Below are positions 60,585-64,000 of a DNA stretch of 64,000 bases, one piece after another. The stretch comes from Paenibacillus luteus (GTDB lineage: Bacteria > Bacillota > Bacilli > Paenibacillales > Paenibacillaceae). Made by a program: the position numbers and the translations under genes. A model generated the notes under the pieces. It ran no database searches and had not been told where the DNA came from. It worked only from the letters and a program-made list of their open reading frames with translations. The stretch covers positions 115,889 to 179,888 of the forward strand of contig NZ_SKCD01000007.1 in assembly GCF_006542765.1 (NCBI RefSeq). Direction: 5' to 3'. Numbering within the stretch: the stretch's first letter is position 1; the number at the start of each line of letters is the position of its first letter.

Positions 60585-60800
60585 CTACTAGCCTATTTTG
60601 ATGGAAAATTTCCCGCTAAACTAGCTTTATTCCGTTTGCTTGTGAATTAGTGGGAATTTGTCCTGTTAATCCAGCTGGTTTGCGTCAAATAGGGCTGGAT
60701 CATTGGAATTAGAGGGAGAAATTCCTTCTAATTGCCCCAAAACTCCAAATTGCATTTAAATAGCAGGAGAATTTCCCTCTAAATTCGCTTCCTGAAAATA
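60585..60800. repeat. four degenerate palindromic repeats between phnD and phnC
   Basis: Cores at about 60601, 60646, 60708 and 60760 share the pattern TAGnGGGAnAAATTnCCnnCTAA, each nearly self-complementary, spaced 47-62 bases. They fill the only non-coding stretch of over 300 bases in this operon. Origin unknown. Confidence 0.55.
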
Positions 60801-60845
60801 TATAAAACCTATCAAAACTTATCCTTAAAAAGGAATGATACTCCC

Positions 60846-61619
60846 GTGATCGAACTTCGCAACGTTACGAAATTGTACCCCAACGGGACAAAGGGCTTAA
60901 ATCAAATTAACCTTACCTTCGGCGAAGGCGAATTTATCGTCATCGTCGGACTGTCAGGCGCCGGTAAATCAACGCTGTTGCGCTCCATTAACCGCCTCCA
61001 TGACATCTCGGAGGGCGATATTTTGATCGATGGCAAATCCATTACCAGCGCCAAGGGCAGGCAGCTGCGCTTGATTCGCCGCAATATCGGCATGATCTTT
61101 CAGAGCTTTAACCTTGTTAAGCGCTCATCCGTGCTTCGCAACGTCCTTGCTGGACGCGTAGGCTATCATTCCACTCTCCGCACCATGACGGGCCGGTTTC
61201 CCGAGCGGGACATGAACCTGGCCTTTGAGGCGCTGAACCGCGTCAACATTATCGAGAAAGCCTATTCACGTGCCGACGAGCTCTCCGGCGGACAGCAGCA
61301 GCGGGTGGCGATCGCGCGGGTACTCGCGCAGGAAGCCAAAATTATTTTGGCAGACGAGCCTGTTGCCTCGCTAGATCCGCTAACGACGAAGCAGGTCATG
61401 GACGATTTAAAAAAAATCAATCTAGAGCTGGGCATCACAACGATTGTAAACCTGCATTACGTCGATCTAGCTAGGCAATATGCGACACGTATCGTCGGCT
61501 TGCGAGGTGGACAGGTCGTGTATGACGGACCGGTAGCAGAAGCCACGGACGAGATATTCGCGGAAATTTACGGTCGCCCGATTGAAGAGGACGAGCTGCT
61601 GGGAGCACGGCGCGCATGA
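60846..61619 (+). CDS. phnC: phosphonate ABC transporter ATP-binding protein
   Basis: 257 residues. Walker [16 protein letters not shown]-loop IFQSFNLV, signature [15 protein letters not shown], Walker [14 protein letters not shown], and the switch His in NLHYVDLA, all as in PhnC. It energises the importer formed with the two PhnE permeases. GTG start at 60846, AAGGAA about ten bases upstream. Overlaps the first phnE by four bases (ATGA). Confidence 0.93.
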   Translation: MIELRNVTKLYPNGTKGLNQINLTFGEGEFIVIVGLSGAGKSTLLRSINRLHDISEGDILIDGKSITSAKGRQLRLIRRNIGMIFQSFNLVKRSSVLRNVLAGRVGYHSTLRTMTGRFPERDMNLAFEALNRVNIIEKAYSRADELSGGQQQRVAIARVLAQEAKIILADEPVASLDPLTTKQVMDDLKKINLELGITTIVNLHYVDLARQYATRIVGLRGGQVVYDGPVAEATDEIFAEIYGRPIEEDELLGARRA

Positions 61620-62407
61620 ATACCAATAAATCTCTTCCGCATCCGAAGCCGCCAAGCAAGCTCAAGCATTATTTGACGGCAGCCATTGTTATCCTGCTGC
61701 TATGGGGAAGCTCCGTTCAGACCGAAGCGACAATGGGTGAACTGATCGAAGGTTTTCCTAATATGTTCGACCTGCTAGCCGAAATGTTCCCGCCCAAATG
61801 GACGTATTTCGACAATATTGTCGGAGCTATGCTGGAGACTATTCGCATGGCGCTTATTGGCACGACCATTGGCGCAATTCTTGCCATTCCTGTTGCCTTG
61901 CTAAGCGCCAGCAACATTACGAAAAGCTGGTGGCTGCGCCATCCTGTACGTTTTGTGCTTAATCTCATCCGCACGATTCCTGATTTGCTGCTAGCAGCAA
62001 TCTTTGTCGCCATCGTCGGCATCGGCCCGCTGCCGGGAACGATGGCTTTGGCCGTCTTTTCATTGGGCCTGATCGCCAAGCTCTCCTATGAAGCTTTGGA
62101 GTCCATCGACCGTGGTCCGCTCGAAGCGATGACCGCCGTCGGCGCGGGCAGCCTGCAGCAGATCTGGTATGCGGTTATTCCGCAAATACAGGCCCACTTC
62201 ATGTCCTTTACGCTTTATACCTTTGAAATCAACGTCCGCGCAGCTGCCGTGCTTGGGCTCGTCGGCGCAGGCGGCATCGGGCATTATTATGAGATCACGC
62301 TAGGATTTCTGGAATACGACAAGACTTGCGTCATTATTCTTTTTACATTAGGCATCGTCTTGCTCATTGACTATTCAAGCACGAAACTGCGGGAGAAGCT
62401 ATTATGA
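61616..62407 (+). CDS. phnE: phosphonate ABC transporter permease (first)
   Basis: 263 residues, PhnE type with about six hydrophobic segments. Motifs [20 protein letters not shown] and [20 protein letters not shown] (ABC contact) and [20 protein letters not shown] are family hallmarks. Pairs with the second PhnE rather than with itself. Overlaps both neighbours by four bases, so translation is coupled. Confidence 0.92.
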   Translation: MNTNKSLPHPKPPSKLKHYLTAAIVILLLWGSSVQTEATMGELIEGFPNMFDLLAEMFPPKWTYFDNIVGAMLETIRMALIGTTIGAILAIPVALLSASNITKSWWLRHPVRFVLNLIRTIPDLLLAAIFVAIVGIGPLPGTMALAVFSLGLIAKLSYEALESIDRGPLEAMTAVGAGSLQQIWYAVIPQIQAHFMSFTLYTFEINVRAAAVLGLVGAGGIGHYYEITLGFLEYDKTCVIILFTLGIVLLIDYSSTKLREKLL

Positions 62408-63207
62408 CCAAACCTTGGAATACCCTCGTTCAGAGGCCGAAAAAGAACCGTTACCGCTGGCTAATTTATTTGGCGCTTGCCGCCGTCTATGTTTGGGCTT
62501 TCGCAGGCGTCCCCTTTACAGGCATCAAGGAGACAGCCGTACAAATTACGAAGTCAATTGTAAGCGGCATTTTCTCGCCCGATTGGGGTTTCGTTTATTT
62601 GCCCGAAGGGGAGGACTTACTGCGAGGCTTGCTGGATACGCTCGCCATCTCCGTCTTAGGCACGTTTATATCCACGCTGCTTTGTCTGCCGCTTGCCTTC
62701 TGGGCTGCGGTGAACATGAGCAATTCCAGGGCCATCTCCGGCTCAGGCAAAATGCTGCTCAGCTTCATTCGGGCCGTTCCCGAAATGGTGCTCGCACTCA
62801 TGTTTATTAAAGCCGTTGGACCTGGCTCCTTCGCCGGCGTGCTTGCGCTTGGCTTGCATTCGGTCGGCATGCTTGGCAAGCTGTTTGCCGATGAAGTCGA
62901 AAATATGGACAAAGGCCCCGTCGAAGCGCTGTTGTCCTCTGGGGCAAACCGGCTGCAAATCTTATGGTTTGCCGTTCTCCCGCAAGTACTGCCAGGCTTT
63001 CTATCATATATGCTCTACCGTTTTGAAATTAATATGCGATCTGCAACCATTCTTGGCGTAATCGGCGCAGGCGGCATCGGTACGCCGCTGATCTTCGCCC
63101 TCAGTACTCGCAACTGGGACCGCGTTGGCATTATTCTGCTCGGTATTGTCATTCTGATTACGATCATCGACCTGATCTCAGGAGCGATCCGCAGACGCCT
63201 AGTCTGA
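62404..63207 (+). CDS. phnE: phosphonate ABC transporter permease (second)
   Basis: 267 residues, PhnE type: LLSFIRAVPEMVLALMFIKA, VEALLSSGANRLQILWFAVL (ABC contact) and LGVIGAGGIGTPLIFAL. It diverges clearly from the first PhnE, so the membrane part is a heterodimer, as in other phnDCE1E2 operons. Last gene of the unit; an insertion sequence begins about 35 bases after its stop, without disrupting it. Confidence 0.92.
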   Translation: MTKPWNTLVQRPKKNRYRWLIYLALAAVYVWAFAGVPFTGIKETAVQITKSIVSGIFSPDWGFVYLPEGEDLLRGLLDTLAISVLGTFISTLLCLPLAFWAAVNMSNSRAISGSGKMLLSFIRAVPEMVLALMFIKAVGPGSFAGVLALGLHSVGMLGKLFADEVENMDKGPVEALLSSGANRLQILWFAVLPQVLPGFLSYMLYRFEINMRSATILGVIGAGGIGTPLIFALSTRNWDRVGIILLGIVILITIIDLISGAIRRRLV

Positions 63208-63242
63208 TCGGAAAGCACAAACAGCCCGTACCGGTTGATGAA

Positions 63243-64000
63243 TGAAGTGCTCCCTGTCAAGTAGACAGTGAAAAAAACAAAAAACGGTTAGGCCTATCCC
63301 TCAGTTCAAGTACAGAGAACTGGGGGATTATTTCATTACGAAGCTCGGCGATACTCACGGGGAGACAAGCCGTTAAGTCGCTCCGTATATCGGTAGTTGT
63401 TGTAGTATCGAATATAGTTCCTTACATCTTCTAGAACTTCATCGTAGGTATCGTATTTCTTCAAATAAAAGCTTTCTGCCTTGAATGTGCCCCAAAATCG
63501 CTCTATCGGCTGGTTATCCAGGCAGCGACTCACACGAGACATGCTTGTTGTGAAACCGTATTTCACCTTCAAGCGATTATATTCATGCGAGGTATATTGG
63601 AAACCTCTGTCACTATGCAGAAGTGGCGTGATCCCACGTTTTCCCCTATATGCTTTCTTTACCGTGTCCATGACCAATTTGTTGTTGTTGGAGTGGCTGA
63701 GCGCCCACGAAACGACGGAGTTATCGTGCACATCAATAATGGCGCTTAAATAGGACTTTCGGCCGTTCCCATACTTCAGTTCAGTGACATCTGTACACCA
63801 CTTCAGGTTCGGAGCAGCGGCTTGAAAGTCACGGTTCATGACGTTTTCGGCAACATGTGTTTCCGTGGCTCTCACGTAACTTGGACGTTTCCTCCGAATC
63901 ACTGCTTTCAATCCCAGAGCTCTCATGATCCCGTAGTATCGCTTTTTGTTGTAAGTCTTTTTCAGTTTACGGTTCAATTGGATACGCATTTGGCGATAAC
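63243..64000 (-). mobile_element. IS3-family insertion sequence, right-end part
   Basis: Contains the 3' part of an IS3-type transposase and the non-coding end after it. The boundary is put near 63243, at TGAAGTGCTCCCTGTCAAG, because IS3 ends begin with TG and this lies just outside the transposase; the other end is beyond the window, so the inverted repeat cannot be confirmed. A 9-10 bp hairpin (63298-63326) lies inside. Confidence 0.7.
63336..64000 (-). CDS. IS3-family transposase OrfB (5' part beyond the window)
   Basis: The visible part is about 221 codons, open to the window edge (YRQMRIQLNRK continues upstream of the first internal Met). The rve integrase core shows its three acidic residues: D in CTDVTELKYG, D in LHSDRGFQYTS, and E in NQPIERFWGTFK. 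A C-terminal YIRYYNNYRYTERLNGLSPR is the family end motif. In IS3 elements OrfB is normally made as an OrfAB fusion by frameshifting; OrfA would lie past 64000. Confidence 0.92.
   Translation of the reverse strand, partial: YRQMRIQLNRKLKKTYNKKRYYGIMRALGLKAVIRRKRPSYVRATETHVAENVMNRDFQAAAPNLKWCTDVTELKYGNGRKSYLSAIIDVHDNSVVSWALSHSNNNKLVMDTVKKAYRGKRGITPLLHSDRGFQYTSHEYNRLKVKYGFTTSMSRVSRCLDNQPIERFWGTFKAESFYLKKYDTYDEVLEDVRNYIRYYNNYRYTERLNGLSPREYRRAS

Overview
The window looks like chromosomal DNA of a Gram-positive, Paenibacillus-like Bacillota. The evidence is moderate GC, strong GGAGG-type ribosome binding sites, frequent GTG/TTG starts, S-layer-homology (SLH) anchored exoproteins, YesM/YesN-type two-component sensors beside sugar ABC importers that lack their own ATPase, and matches to Bacillus-type cre, WalR, PhoP and HxlR sites. 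No rRNA, tRNA or CRISPR array was seen. This is reading by eye; no homology search was run.

Layout. 1-1.3 kb: a DoxX-like membrane protein (cut by the window edge), an Rrf2 regulator and a FlxA-like coiled-coil protein. 1.4-10.6 kb: a minus-strand operon of two different CodA-like amidohydrolases enclosing a complete LivJ/H/M-G/F-type importer (permease and ATPase fused), divergent from a PucR-type regulator; this reads as uptake and ring opening or deamination of a nucleobase-like cyclic amide. 10.6-13.2 kb: a HAD hydrolase that seems to start at CTG, then the ribulose-monophosphate formaldehyde-fixing genes hxlR-hxlA-hxlB. 13.5-17.8 kb: an SDR, a luciferase-like flavin oxidoreductase and a YhgE/Pip membrane protein. 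18-25.5 kb: one 2524-residue SLH surface protein with 16 tandem ~94-residue domains, bracketed by two related 45-bp sequences in inverted orientation. 25.9-31.6 kb: carbonic anhydrase, GyrI-like protein, WYL regulator, GNAT acetyltransferase, TrxR-like flavoprotein, and a MATE exporter whose leader carries an intrinsic terminator. 31.7-37.5 kb: TagO-like transferase, secreted beta-propeller protein, OatA-like O-acyltransferase with a perfect WalR box upstream, and a DUF3137 protein.

37.8-46.9 kb is an alpha-galactoside locus: GH36 alpha-galactosidase, binding protein, YesN/YesM regulators and two divergent permeases. 47-55.4 kb is a beta-glucan or chitosan locus: SLH-anchored GH8 enzyme, two permeases, binding protein and two paralogous LacI regulators, with a perfect cre site and AAGCGCTT-type operators in front of the GH8 gene. 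55.5-63.2 kb holds a chemoreceptor, a 5'-nucleotidase-family phosphoesterase and phnDCEE behind a PhoP-box-like direct repeat. An IS3-family element enters at the right edge.

Together the genes describe a soil or plant-associated polymer degrader: surface-anchored hydrolases feed CUT1 importers that must borrow an ATPase encoded elsewhere, and phosphorus and nitrogen scavenging operons sit alongside. The most unusual items are the giant repeat protein with its inverted flanks, the two-amidohydrolase transport operon whose first enzyme has lost canonical CodA active-site residues, the CTG-start HAD gene and the MATE attenuator.
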